A DNA stretch of 50,178 nucleotides from Deltaproteobacteria bacterium. Lineage in GTDB: Bacteria; Bdellovibrionota_B; Oligoflexia; Oligoflexales; CAIYRB01. Every line of letters starts with the position of its first letter. Positions within the stretch are counted from its first letter, which is position 1. The position numbers and the translations under genes were made by a program. Of this stretch, positions 22,204 to 30,586 are shown piece after piece. Under the pieces are notes generated by a model. The model made no database searches and had not been told where the DNA came from. It was given only the letters and a program-made list of their open reading frames with translations. The stretch lies in NCBI GenBank assembly GCA_016874735.1, contig VGTI01000028.1, forward strand, positions 1 through 50,178, in the 5' to 3' direction.

Positions 22204-24114
22204 TTACTGGGGCTGCGCCGCGGGGGGCGGACCATCGGACTTACTGACGACGGTTTGTCGCTGTTTTTTTAACTCCCAGAAAGCCGCGATGATCTTGCCA
22301 GCGATAGGGGCGGCCGAGCGTCCACCGCCGGAGACCTTGTCGTGCTCACTCACGACGGCAATGGCAATCTCAGGGTTATCGGCTGGGGAAAATGCCGCAA
22401 ACAGAGCGTGTTCGCGCCAATTCATGCTGACGTCGCGTTGCGTTTTGCCCAGGTTCTTACTGAGCCCTACGACCTGCGCCGAGCCCGTCTTGCCGGCTAC
22501 GGTAACACCGGGGACTGCCGCGTTCTTACCCGTGCCCTCTTTATCCATGACCACAGCGATCAGGCCTTCTTTAACCTGTTTGAAACTCTCGGCCTTGATC
22601 TTATCGATGCGTCGCACAAGTTCCGGCTCTTGCAGCATCACCGTCTCGCCGATGGTGTTGATCACCCGCTTGACCAAGTAGGGGCGCCACAGAGAACCCT
22701 CGTTGCCAATCGTGGCAAAAAGGCTGGCGAGCTGTAGGGGCGTCACGCCGTCAGCGCCCTGACCAATCGCCACACTGGGCGTCTCTCCTGTGCTCCACGG
22801 GAGGCGGAAGGTGAGCTTTTTCCACGCGGTCGTAGGGATCAGACCAGGTTGCTCAAAGTTAAGTAACAGTCCCGTCTTTTGGCCGAGGCCCAGAATCTGG
22901 GCGTATTTGGCAATCCTATCGACGCCGAGCTCCACCCCGACGTTGTAGAAGTAGACGTCGCAGGATTTCATGAGCGCACGCCGTAAATTGACGTTGCCGT
23001 GACCACCGTGCTCCCAACAGTGATAAGTCTGTCCGCCAAGTGTGTAATGGCCTGGGCAGTGGAAGGTGGTGTTGGCGTTGATGATGCCTTCCTCAAGTCC
23101 TGCCAGCGCAACGACGGCTTTGTAGGTACTGCCCGGCATATAAACACCGCCGGTGGTTTTATCGAGAAAGGGCTTAAAGGGATTGGCTACAAGTGATCTG
23201 TACATGTCTTCGGTAAGGCCGCCTTGATACAGGTTGGGGTCGTAGCCCGGCTCGCTCACCATGGACAATATTTCGCCGTTTTGGGGGTTGATCGCGACGA
23301 CCGCGCCGTTCTTACCGCGGAAGGCCTCGCGTGTGACGCGCTGCAACTCCATGTCTAGCGTTAGTACGAGATCCGAACCTGCCTGCGCTGGTACCAGCGG
23401 CAGGTTGATGCCGCTGCGACTTAAGCCTTCTACTTGCCGCCCAAAGGCATCGACCTGGATCAAGCGGTGGCCCCTCTTGCCACGCAGGTATTTTTCCCAT
23501 CTGGCCTCGAGACCCTGCTTGCCCACTAAGTCGCCGGCCCGGTAATTGCCGCCATCTTTGTTGTTGGCGATTAGCTCTCGTTTACCAATCTCACCGAGAT
23601 GACCCACCATATGGGATGGAGTGTCAACCTTGTAGTCGCGGCGAGGAGCGACCGAAATGTCGACGCCGGGTAAAAATATTTTGTTTGACTCAATGGTGGC
23701 AACTTCGTGCAGCGATAGATTGCGCTTTAGGTTGATCGGAAGGTACTTAGGTTGGCCGCGACTCATCCACAGCCGTCGCTCAAACGCACTCACGGGGATG
23801 TGCAGTAGGCGGCCCAGGATCTTAAAGGTGGTCTGCGTGTCGCGCACAAACTGCGGGACGAGAACCAAGTCAAAATAAGGCCGATTGCCGAGTACCACCT
23901 GCCCGTGACGATCGAATATCAGACCACGAGGAGCAGCTAACTCGATATATTGGATGCGGTTGGTCTCGGCGATGCGTTTATAAACATCGCCCTTGTATAT
24001 CTGCACATACCATAGACGGATCAAAAGTAGTGCAGTGACGGCGATGAAAGCCAAATTGACCCAGAGAAAGCGACTTTCGACGATGCGCCGTTCGGCTTGA
24101 AAAATGCGCCGCAT
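22204..24114 (-). CDS. mrdA: penicillin-binding protein 2 (elongation transpeptidase)
   Basis: 636 aa. A single N-terminal membrane anchor (about 17-35) is followed by the PBP dimerisation domain and the transpeptidase. Catalytic motifs are all present: SxxK as STYK (Ser 329), SCD at 384-386 (PBP2-type SxD in place of SxN), and KTG at 542-544. It cross-links peptidoglycan during rod elongation with RodA and MreC/D. It starts one base after the mreD stop region (24116), so mreC-mreD-mrdA is one operon. A proline-rich tail (SDGPPPAAQPQ) ends it. rodA and mreB are not in the window. Confidence 0.96.
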   Translation of the reverse strand: MRRIFQAERRIVESRFLWVNLAFIAVTALLLIRLWYVQIYKGDVYKRIAETNRIQYIELAAPRGLIFDRHGQVVLGNRPYFDLVLVPQFVRDTQTTFKILGRLLHIPVSAFERRLWMSRGQPKYLPINLKRNLSLHEVATIESNKIFLPGVDISVAPRRDYKVDTPSHMVGHLGEIGKRELIANNKDGGNYRAGDLVGKQGLEARWEKYLRGKRGHRLIQVDAFGRQVEGLSRSGINLPLVPAQAGSDLVLTLDMELQRVTREAFRGKNGAVVAINPQNGEILSMVSEPGYDPNLYQGGLTEDMYRSLVANPFKPFLDKTTGGVYMPGSTYKAVVALAGLEEGIINANTTFHCPGHYTLGGQTYHCWEHGGHGNVNLRRALMKSCDVYFYNVGVELGVDRIAKYAQILGLGQKTGLLLNFEQPGLIPTTAWKKLTFRLPWSTGETPSVAIGQGADGVTPLQLASLFATIGNEGSLWRPYLVKRVINTIGETVMLQEPELVRRIDKIKAESFKQVKEGLIAVVMDKEGTGKNAAVPGVTVAGKTGSAQVVGLSKNLGKTQRDVSMNWREHALFAAFSPADNPEIAIAVVSEHDKVSGGGRSAAPIAGKIIAAFWELKKQRQTVVSKSDGPPPAAQPQ

Positions 24115-24115
24115 C

Positions 24116-24679
24116 TCAAGCCTCCTCGCTACTAATGCCGGTGGCTAAATGCCGGTGGCACAGGACGAGGCCAATGGCGACTCCGGTTAGAAGCATTTCA
24201 CTTTGGACGCGCAGATATGCCCAACTGAAAATACCGGTACCCGAGTTGACCACTAGTACGAAGGTACTGAAACAAACGAGCCAGAGCTGGCTGATGCCGT
24301 AGGTAAATGCCCACGGCATGATGTGTCGCCACGACAGGGTGTCACGCGTCAAATGAATGACCGCAGTAATGACCCAATAACTACACAAGTAAAAACCAGC
24401 GGGAGCGGCCGAATGCGTCTCTAAGATTAGGGCTCCAACGCCGGCAAGGAAAAGGCCCCGCGGTAAAGTTTCAAGTACCAGCGACGTGACTAGCCACGGG
24501 GTCATGAGGTCGATGGCGAAGACACCACTCGTCAGCGATGGCAGGACTGTATGATGCAGCGTCCCCACGACAAGGAGTAACAACGTATCAAACCAGAGTT
24601 GGCCGCTAACCGGCCGAAAGTGCAAAAGCGGCTTTACCTCAGCCCAAAATTCGTGGATGCGTTCCGCTGTCTTCTCCAT
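24116..24679 (-). CDS. mreD: rod shape-determining protein MreD
   Basis: 187 aa of mostly hydrophobic sequence with about five membrane helices (e.g. LLLLVVGTLHHTVLPSL, GLFLAGVGALILE, MLLTGVAIGLVL). MreD sequences are poorly conserved, so the call rests on size, topology and position between mreC and mrdA. Its ATG at 24679 overlaps the mreC stop as TGATG, giving tight coupling. An in-frame start at 24715 would lie inside mreC and is rejected. It has a longer N-terminal soluble part than usual (MEKTAERIHEFWAEV). Confidence 0.85.
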   Translation of the reverse strand: MEKTAERIHEFWAEVKPLLHFRPVSGQLWFDTLLLLVVGTLHHTVLPSLTSGVFAIDLMTPWLVTSLVLETLPRGLFLAGVGALILETHSAAPAGFYLCSYWVITAVIHLTRDTLSWRHIMPWAFTYGISQLWLVCFSTFVLVVNSGTGIFSWAYLRVQSEMLLTGVAIGLVLCHRHLATGISSEEA

Positions 24680-25566
24680 CAGCGTGCCTGCATATTGAGG
24701 GCTTGCTCGAGCCACTGCGGACCGGCAGCGGTGACGATCTTTTCCAACTCTGGGTCAGGATTGAAGATGATCATCACTTCCTCGAGGCGATTATGGTCTA
24801 CCCACGGCTCGACGGTCACGGACTGAGCGACGTTATCGGTCTCGTAAGTAATCCGCATCACGCGGCCGACGGGAAGACCTTTAGGAAAACCACCGACAAT
24901 GCCTGAAGTGATCAGCGTGTCACCGATGCGAATTTCGACCCTTTTATGAAGCTGCAGCGTACAGGACGCGTGTGCGGCGCCAGACAAAACACCGCGGACG
25001 CGTGTGCGCTGCAGGAGGACGTCGAGGTGAAAGTCGTGATCGACGAGGAGTTGTACGTCCGAGTAGTTGAGACCCGTGCGAATAATTTTGCCGACGATAC
25101 CGTCCGCTGCCACCACGGGCATGCCGACGCGCACACCGTCGCGACTGCCGCGCGTGATCCTGATCGACTCAAACTGTCCGAGTTCGTCGTGACCGATTAC
25201 CTCAGCGGCGATCAAGCGTTTTTCCGAGCGGCCGGAGAATCCCAGTAATTTGCGGAGGCGTCCGACCTCTTGGACTTGCTCGTCGTAGTCCATGATGCGC
25301 GCCTGCATGGCCGCGAGTTGCGACCGCAGCCGCATGTTCTGGTCAGCGGCGACACTAAGGTGCACGTAGCGCTCCCACGCGTGGGTCATCCCGCGCGCCG
25401 TGATTTGCCAGAGTCGCTCCATGGGGTACATGGCGTTCTGCACGATAAGTAGCGCCGCGTTTGGGTTCTCCCACGGGCGCATCGATGTCGAAAAGAACAC
25501 AAAGGGAGCCAGCAATGCGCTGACCAAAAGCACGACGGCAAAAATCTTTTTCGAGTGTTCGGCCAA
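24679..25566 (-). CDS. mreC: rod shape-determining protein MreC
   Basis: 295 aa. One membrane anchor near the N-terminus (FAVVLLVSALLAPFVFF), then a coiled coil (NMRLRSQLAAMQARIMDYDE) and the beta-rich periplasmic domain (IGHDELGQFESIRITRGSRD, VVAADGIVGKIIRTG, LITSGIVGGFPKGLPVGRV), matching the MreC family. It organises the elongation complex in the periplasm. The start is a TTG at 25566 with GAGG 7 nt upstream; no ATG fits the family better. mreB, usually upstream, is not here: the divergent neighbour is ppiD. Confidence 0.95.
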   Translation of the reverse strand: MAEHSKKIFAVVLLVSALLAPFVFFSTSMRPWENPNAALLIVQNAMYPMERLWQITARGMTHAWERYVHLSVAADQNMRLRSQLAAMQARIMDYDEQVQEVGRLRKLLGFSGRSEKRLIAAEVIGHDELGQFESIRITRGSRDGVRVGMPVVAADGIVGKIIRTGLNYSDVQLLVDHDFHLDVLLQRTRVRGVLSGAAHASCTLQLHKRVEIRIGDTLITSGIVGGFPKGLPVGRVMRITYETDNVAQSVTVEPWVDHNRLEEVMIIFNPDPELEKIVTAAGPQWLEQALNMQAR

Positions 25567-25722
25567 GATGCGCCTCGCTTACGCGTCTTTTGGGTGGCAA
25601 GGTCCTAGGTCTTTCACTTTATCATCACCGGGTAATTGTGCTACAGCTTAAGCAGCGTTAGCAAAAGGTTACGGTGGGTTGTCTTGAGGTTTCACTGAAT
25701 TGTCGGGGGAGAGGCTACGCCC

Positions 25723-27330
25723 ATGTCACGCATAAAAGATAAAGCTCTTAACGGCTTAGATGGCGCTAAGCTTAACAAAAACTTCTGGACTTACGCGGTG
25801 TTACTCTCTGCCTTGGGGGCGATGACCTTCTTTGGCGTCTGCGATCCTACGGGGGCTAAGTTTGGCCGCGGCGGCGGCGGTAGTGTTGCTGCCAAGGTGG
25901 GTGGGGAGCAGATCAGCCGCGTCGAGTTTCAGCGTGCCTATCAGCGGGCCTACAGCCAGTATCAGCGGATCTACCAAGATGCCTTCGATCCCGGTCAGCT
26001 ACGCCTGGCGCACACGGTCTTGCGGGAGCTTGTCGATGAGAGGGCCCTGTACCTCAAGGCGGTAGCCCTGGGCCTGCGGTCTTCCGATGATGAAATTGTC
26101 CAGCTGCTCACCCAAGAAGACGCCTTCAGGGGCGAGGATGGCAAGTTTTCAGACGAGGTCTTCAAGCGCTACCTCGACAGCAACGGTTACACGGAATCGG
26201 CCTTTCTTGAGGACATCCGGCGTAGCGTGACGGTGCAGAAGCTGAGGCGCTTTGTCGCGGACTCGTCCTTCGTGTCGCAAAAGGCGGCTGAGCTTGATTA
26301 CCGCATCACCGAGACGACGCTAGATCTCAGCTTCCTGAAGTTCGATCCGCAAAAGATGGACGTCGCGGTGACACAGGCAGAAGTTGATAAGTTCCTTGCA
26401 GAGACGAGCGGTAAGGCGCGCGCCAAGGAATACTTCGAGAAGAACCCGGCCGAGTTCAACAGACCGGAGCAGATCAAGGCGCGGCACATTCTGGTCAGCT
26501 TCAAGGGTGCCCGAAATGCGACTGCCGATGCCGAGAAACGCGAGAAAGATGCGGCGCGCAAGCTGGCCGACGACTTGCTCAAAGAGGTGCAGACCCCAGG
26601 TGCCGATTTTGTGGTGATCGCGACACGCGCCACAGATGAACCTAGCGGCAAGACCAGCGGGGGCGACCTAGGCTGGTTTGGGCGTGACGCCATGGACAAG
26701 TCCTTTAGCGACGCGGCCTTTGTGCTTGAGAAGGGGCAGCTCAGCGGCATCGTCGAATCACCATTTGGTTTTCACATCATCCGGGTCGAAGACAAGAAGT
26801 CCGAGCTGAAGCAAACGCTAGAGGCGGCCGAGCGCCAAATTGCCGAAAATCTCCTCCTTAAGGAGAAGCGTCCGCAGATTGCCAAAGAGGCCGCCGACAA
26901 AATCTTTGCCGCTCTGAAAGACGGCCAGCCCGCCGATCAACTCCTGGCGCAGTATCATTTGCAATGGGCATCCACAGGCGAAGTGCACGCTGACGCGCGT
27001 TATCTCCCTGGGATTGGTGCCAGTAGTGATGTTGGGGACGCTCTTGTTGGACTGCGTCAAGCCGGGGAATTGTTCCCACGGGTCCTCGATGTTCGTGGCA
27101 ATTTCTACGTGCTGAAACTCAAGCAGCGCAAAGAGCCGGATCTGTCCAAGCTGACCGATGCGAAGCGCAAGCAGCTAGCCGAGACAGCGTCGCTGCAAGA
27201 GGGCAGTCAGCTCTTTGCTCAACTTGCCAAAAAGGTCGAAGCTGATCTCGAGAAAAACGCGACCGTTTGGTTGAATCCTGATTTCCTGGCGCTCGACGAT
27301 ACCAAATCTGGGGACAGGAGCGGGGGCTAA
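25723..27330 (+). CDS. ppiD: PpiD/SurA-like periplasmic peptidyl-prolyl isomerase
   Basis: 535 aa. A single N-terminal membrane anchor (FWTYAVLLSALGAMTFFGV) places the rest in the periplasm. A SurA_N-type chaperone domain (about 50-190) precedes a parvulin rotamase domain (about 249-352; IKARHILVSF, GGDLGWFGRDAMDKSFSDA, FGFHIIRVED). A helical C-terminal part follows. It probably helps fold newly exported outer-membrane proteins. The parvulin domain looks complete, unlike the inactive one in E. coli PpiD. It begins 157 nt from the divergent mreC and runs 4 nt into the NAD kinase gene, with which it is likely co-transcribed. Confidence 0.9.
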   Translation: MSRIKDKALNGLDGAKLNKNFWTYAVLLSALGAMTFFGVCDPTGAKFGRGGGGSVAAKVGGEQISRVEFQRAYQRAYSQYQRIYQDAFDPGQLRLAHTVLRELVDERALYLKAVALGLRSSDDEIVQLLTQEDAFRGEDGKFSDEVFKRYLDSNGYTESAFLEDIRRSVTVQKLRRFVADSSFVSQKAAELDYRITETTLDLSFLKFDPQKMDVAVTQAEVDKFLAETSGKARAKEYFEKNPAEFNRPEQIKARHILVSFKGARNATADAEKREKDAARKLADDLLKEVQTPGADFVVIATRATDEPSGKTSGGDLGWFGRDAMDKSFSDAAFVLEKGQLSGIVESPFGFHIIRVEDKKSELKQTLEAAERQIAENLLLKEKRPQIAKEAADKIFAALKDGQPADQLLAQYHLQWASTGEVHADARYLPGIGASSDVGDALVGLRQAGELFPRVLDVRGNFYVLKLKQRKEPDLSKLTDAKRKQLAETASLQEGSQLFAQLAKKVEADLEKNATVWLNPDFLALDDTKSGDRSGG

Positions 27331-27334
27331 ACTC

Positions 27335-28216
27335 GTGGTCGTCCTAATCGTCACTAAGACGACCAATTACGAATTACACGGCGCTCTGATCGAGTCGAAA
27401 GTCAACCATGGCCTGGTGGCCCGCGACTCGCTGACGCGCCTTAAACAAGCTCATGGTGAGCACTACGAGACCTTGAGCAGACTGCGCACGGCGCTTGCTG
27501 CTGCAGGTCTCGCGTGGGACGAGGTGAGCCGCGATTTTCCGCGGCCTTGGAGCAAGTCTTACGATTTGGTGATTACCGTAGGTGGTGATGGCACACTATT
27601 AGCGGCGTCGCACCAACTCGCTCACGGTGGGCTCATCGCTGGTGTGCGCTCGTCGACCTTGAGTGTGGGATACCTCTGTACGGCTGGTACCGACGCGGTG
27701 GAACCACTGGTTCAGGCCATTGCGACGAGTCGTCTCAAGAGCTCTGTAGTCCATCGTCTTAAGGCTAGAGTGAAGCGGATCGATGTCGGTGACGAGATCG
27801 AGACCACGCCTGTGCTTAATGATTTTCTATACGCCAACGCCAACCCGGCAGCGACGACGCGCTACCGATTGCGCTACGGTGATAAAGAGGAAGTCCATCG
27901 TTCAAGTGGTATTTGGGTGGCGACCGCTACGGGTAGCACGGCAGCGATCCTTGCTGCGGGTGGCGAACGCCGTCCGCCCGATGATGCTCTGTACCAATAC
28001 CGCGTCAGGGAGCTCTACAAATTCGACCTTGGCTCGCCCGAGATTGAGGGCGGACTCTTTGATCCCTCGCAGACCGTGCTAGAGATCGAGAACCGCTGCC
28101 CGGCGGCCATCTTGGCCACCGACGGTCAACATGGAGTGATTGATCTCGTCTATGGCGACCGCATTAGCTTTGCGGCGGCCGCGCCTATCAATCTCGTCCG
28201 CGGCTGGCACGATTAG
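27335..28216 (+). CDS. nadK: divergent NAD kinase
   Basis: 293 aa. The ATP-NAD kinase signature TVGGDGTLLAASH (GGDGT at 83-87) is clear. The second conserved motif, normally NE, reads LNDFLYANANPAATTRYR. SSGIWVATATGSTAAILAAGG matches the Gly/Ser-rich substrate-binding motif, and ATDGQ lies near the C-terminus. It should phosphorylate NAD to NADP. The LND change and the long N-terminal helix suggest the NADK2-like subfamily more than the classical bacterial one. The start is a GTG 4 nt after ppiD, with GGGGG upstream. Its end overlaps the convergent lipoprotein by 4 bases. Confidence 0.82.
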   Translation: MVVLIVTKTTNYELHGALIESKVNHGLVARDSLTRLKQAHGEHYETLSRLRTALAAAGLAWDEVSRDFPRPWSKSYDLVITVGGDGTLLAASHQLAHGGLIAGVRSSTLSVGYLCTAGTDAVEPLVQAIATSRLKSSVVHRLKARVKRIDVGDEIETTPVLNDFLYANANPAATTRYRLRYGDKEEVHRSSGIWVATATGSTAAILAAGGERRPPDDALYQYRVRELYKFDLGSPEIEGGLFDPSQTVLEIENRCPAAILATDGQHGVIDLVYGDRISFAAAAPINLVRGWHD

Positions 28217-28653
28217 TGTGCCGGCTTGCAATTGGTTTTGTAGCGGCGCACGCCGAACAGCCAATCTTCCTCAACATCGACGATCGCTGCAGTTTTAGCG
28301 ACCGCAGTGGGCCACGTCATGCGTAACGACTGCGAGCTAGAGCGGCAGAAAAACTGTGTGCCCTTGCCACTGGGATTAGGTTGTTGGCGGCACCGCCCAA
28401 ATTGGCCTGAGTCGCTAGCACCGAAAAGTATGCGGACCAGCTTATCCTCGTCACCGGTATCGTCGTCGGTCTCTTCTTGTTCAATGATGATGAGTTGGTG
28501 GTAGGAGCCCGGGGCGGCCTCGCAGCGAAAAAGCTCGGGATTCGGCTTCTGATCATCGTCGTTCTTGACGACCTCGTCACTCGAGGTGCCGCTGCCTGTA
28601 CAGCCGGCAGTCCATAAAAGTAGCGACAAAAATACGGTCATTACAACGTACAT
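28213..28653 (-). CDS. small lipoprotein of unknown function
   Basis: 146 aa. The signal peptide ends in a good lipobox (LLLWTAGC). An acidic linker (SSDEVVKNDDDQKPNPE) follows, then a domain with four cysteines (FRCEAAPG, GRCRQQP, FFCRSSS, TNCKPAH) that may form two disulfides. AGGGG stands about 8 nt before the ATG at 28653; the in-frame start at 28701 adds residues that would spoil the signal peptide. It faces the desaturase-like gene across a 240-nt divergent region. Confidence 0.78.
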   Translation of the reverse strand: MYVVMTVFLSLLLWTAGCTGSGTSSDEVVKNDDDQKPNPELFRCEAAPGSYHQLIIIEQEETDDDTGDEDKLVRILFGASDSGQFGRCRQQPNPSGKGTQFFCRSSSQSLRMTWPTAVAKTAAIVDVEEDWLFGVRRYKTNCKPAH

Positions 28654-28762
28654 GCAGAGTCCCCTTTCGGAACCATCGGCTCGATGTTGCGCATCATCCA
28701 CGCCTGTGTGCGACTCGCGTCACCGTTTAATTTTGCCTGAAACACTTTGTGATTTCAACGGG

Positions 28763-28791
28763 TTGAGTATTGGGGTTGGGGTTATTACAAA
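28763..28791 (+). promoter_or_regulatory. possible promoter of the desaturase/miaE pair
   Basis: TTGAGT (28763-28768), a 17-nt spacer, and TACAAA (28786-28791) give 4 of 6 matches in each box. It lies about 100 nt before the ATG at 28893. Confidence 0.3.
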
Positions 28792-28892
28792 ATACCCAAA
28801 ACTCTCTCACGAATCGCCATGGTTACGCCGATACCTAAATAAGTCCTGCGACGGAGTCAGCGTCAAGGTCACAAACGGCTGGAGGCTAACAT

Positions 28893-29930
28893 ATGGGTGT
28901 CAAGAAGACCCGCAATCCAAAATCAAAAGAGGGATCTCCGAGAACGCGCGTGAGCAAGGCCGACGTACGACTAGCGATTATGGGTGAAGAGCGACGATTG
29001 CGCGAGCGATACAAGCTCCTCCAACACCAGAACGCCATCGGTGCCGCCATCATCATCACTAGCTTGGTACTCAACCTAGGCCTTGCCGTTGGCTACGCAC
29101 TGGCGATCGTACCGACCGCGGTAGCCGTGCTCGGTATTGCTTTCGGTCTGTCACTCCTGCATGAGATCGAGCATGACCTGATCCATAATCTTTACTTTGC
29201 CGGGCATAAGAAGCTGCAGAATTTCGTCTTTCGCCTGATATGGGTAGTTAAACTTCATGCTAATCCGATTTGGCGCCGCAAGGTCCATTTGCGTCACCAT
29301 GCAAAGAGCGGGCAAATTGGCGACTGGGAGGAGCGGCTGCTTGGTCTTGGCGACCACGTGATCTGGCGACGCCTTGTGGCTATCCTTATCCCATTCGGAT
29401 CGCACTTGTATTTCGGGCCAGTTGCCTCGACTGATCCTGAGTTCAGTAGAACCGAAACTTTTAAATCCAACCTGCCGGCGGGAGCTACTTTCGTGATTTT
29501 GGCGCTCCTAGGCATCCTGCACCTGGTGCTACCAGCCTCGGTGCACGTCCGCGCGCCTGAGGCGTTTTGGAGTGCCGCTGCATGGCTCAACGTGGTCTGG
29601 CTCCTGCCGGGAATCGTCCGCCACACGGCCATCACCCTGATGACGACCTCAGTGCACTACGCCGGCGATATCCCTGCTGGAGACGTCCGGTACGAGAATC
29701 AGATCGTGGACCACTGGCTCTATTTGCCTCTGCAGCTCTTTTGTTTTAACTTCGGAGCGACCCACGTGATTCATCATTACGTTGCTGCACAACCATTCTA
29801 TTTGCGGCAGATGGTCAGCGCTAAGGTTAAGCCAGTGCTCTTGGCGGTGGGTGTTAGGCACAACGATCTAAAGATCTTACAACGTGCTAATCGCTGGCAT
29901 TACCATCGTGAGGACGCTAACGCGGCATGA
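28893..29930 (+). CDS. fatty acid desaturase-like membrane di-iron enzyme
   Basis: 345 aa. About four membrane helices and three histidine boxes: HEIEHD (90-95), HLRHH (132-136), HVIHH (291-295), the pattern of membrane di-iron desaturases and hydroxylases. A basic N-terminus (MGVKKTRNPKSKEG) precedes the first helix. The substrate cannot be read; a lipid acyl chain or a carotenoid/sterol-like molecule would fit. GGAGG precedes the ATG by 7 nt. The last codon overlaps the miaE start (ATGA at 29927-29930), so the two are translated together. Confidence 0.85.
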   Translation: MGVKKTRNPKSKEGSPRTRVSKADVRLAIMGEERRLRERYKLLQHQNAIGAAIIITSLVLNLGLAVGYALAIVPTAVAVLGIAFGLSLLHEIEHDLIHNLYFAGHKKLQNFVFRLIWVVKLHANPIWRRKVHLRHHAKSGQIGDWEERLLGLGDHVIWRRLVAILIPFGSHLYFGPVASTDPEFSRTETFKSNLPAGATFVILALLGILHLVLPASVHVRAPEAFWSAAAWLNVVWLLPGIVRHTAITLMTTSVHYAGDIPAGDVRYENQIVDHWLYLPLQLFCFNFGATHVIHHYVAAQPFYLRQMVSAKVKPVLLAVGVRHNDLKILQRANRWHYHREDANAA

Positions 29931-30517
29931 GTGAGATTGATCTGCTGCCTCTCACCGAGGCAACGCCCCCTGCGTGGATTGAAGTGGTCAAAGAGAATTT
30001 TGATGCATTTCTTCTGGATCATGCCTCGTGCGAGCGCAAGGCGGCCGCCTCGGCGCTATCGCTCCTAGCGCGTCATGCGGATCAGCCCATGCTGGTTGAG
30101 ACCATGGTGACATTGGCCCGCGAGGAGCTCGATCATTTCGGTCAGGTACACCGGATCATTCTCAAACGCGGGCTCACGCTGCTGCCCGACGAGAAGGACC
30201 CCTACGTCAATCAACTTTTGACGGTCGTCAGGCAGCAGCCGGCTGAACGTCTCCTTGACCGGTTGCTCGTGTCGGCGCTGATCGAGGCACGTAGCTGCGA
30301 GCGGTTCCTCATTCTGAGTCAGGCGGAGCTGCCTGACGCAGATCTCAGTCAGTTTTACCGCGCGCTTTACCGGTCTGAGGCCGGTCATTTCCGCGTGTTT
30401 CATAGGTTGGCTGAGCGAATTTTTGGTGCCGCCGCGGTGGCCAGTCGGTGGCCCGAACTCTGCCGCTTCGAGGGGGCGGTCATGCGGGGAGCACCGCTCC
30501 GTCCTGCCGTGCACTAG
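29927..30517 (+). CDS. miaE: tRNA 2-methylthio-N6-isopentenyladenosine hydroxylase
   Basis: 196 aa. A ferritin-like di-iron protein: the Glu/His ligands appear in the repeated pattern LDHASCERKAAASA, AREELDHFGQVH, LIEARSCERF and RSEAGHFRVFHRLAE. The sequence follows MiaE closely. The enzyme hydroxylates the isopentenyl group on the modified adenosine at tRNA position 37. It overlaps the desaturase-like gene by 4 bases; both use a di-iron centre and oxygen, so shared oxygen-dependent expression is plausible but unproven. miaA and miaB are not in the window. Confidence 0.92.
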   Translation: MSEIDLLPLTEATPPAWIEVVKENFDAFLLDHASCERKAAASALSLLARHADQPMLVETMVTLAREELDHFGQVHRIILKRGLTLLPDEKDPYVNQLLTVVRQQPAERLLDRLLVSALIEARSCERFLILSQAELPDADLSQFYRALYRSEAGHFRVFHRLAERIFGAAAVASRWPELCRFEGAVMRGAPLRPAVH

Positions 30518-30586
30518 AGCGATATCCGAGGTGACAGGGCCCCTCGCTTCGGCTAGCCTTACGAGTCTAGCGCTGGGAGGTCCCAT

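Noticed and set aside
22376-22383. GCCGATAA on the minus strand
   Set aside because: Inside mrdA, with no -35 box at 11-12 nt.
30517-30586. Short hairpin CGAGG/CCTCG between miaE and hflX
   Set aside because: No T-run on either strand and a long loop, so I did not call it a terminator.
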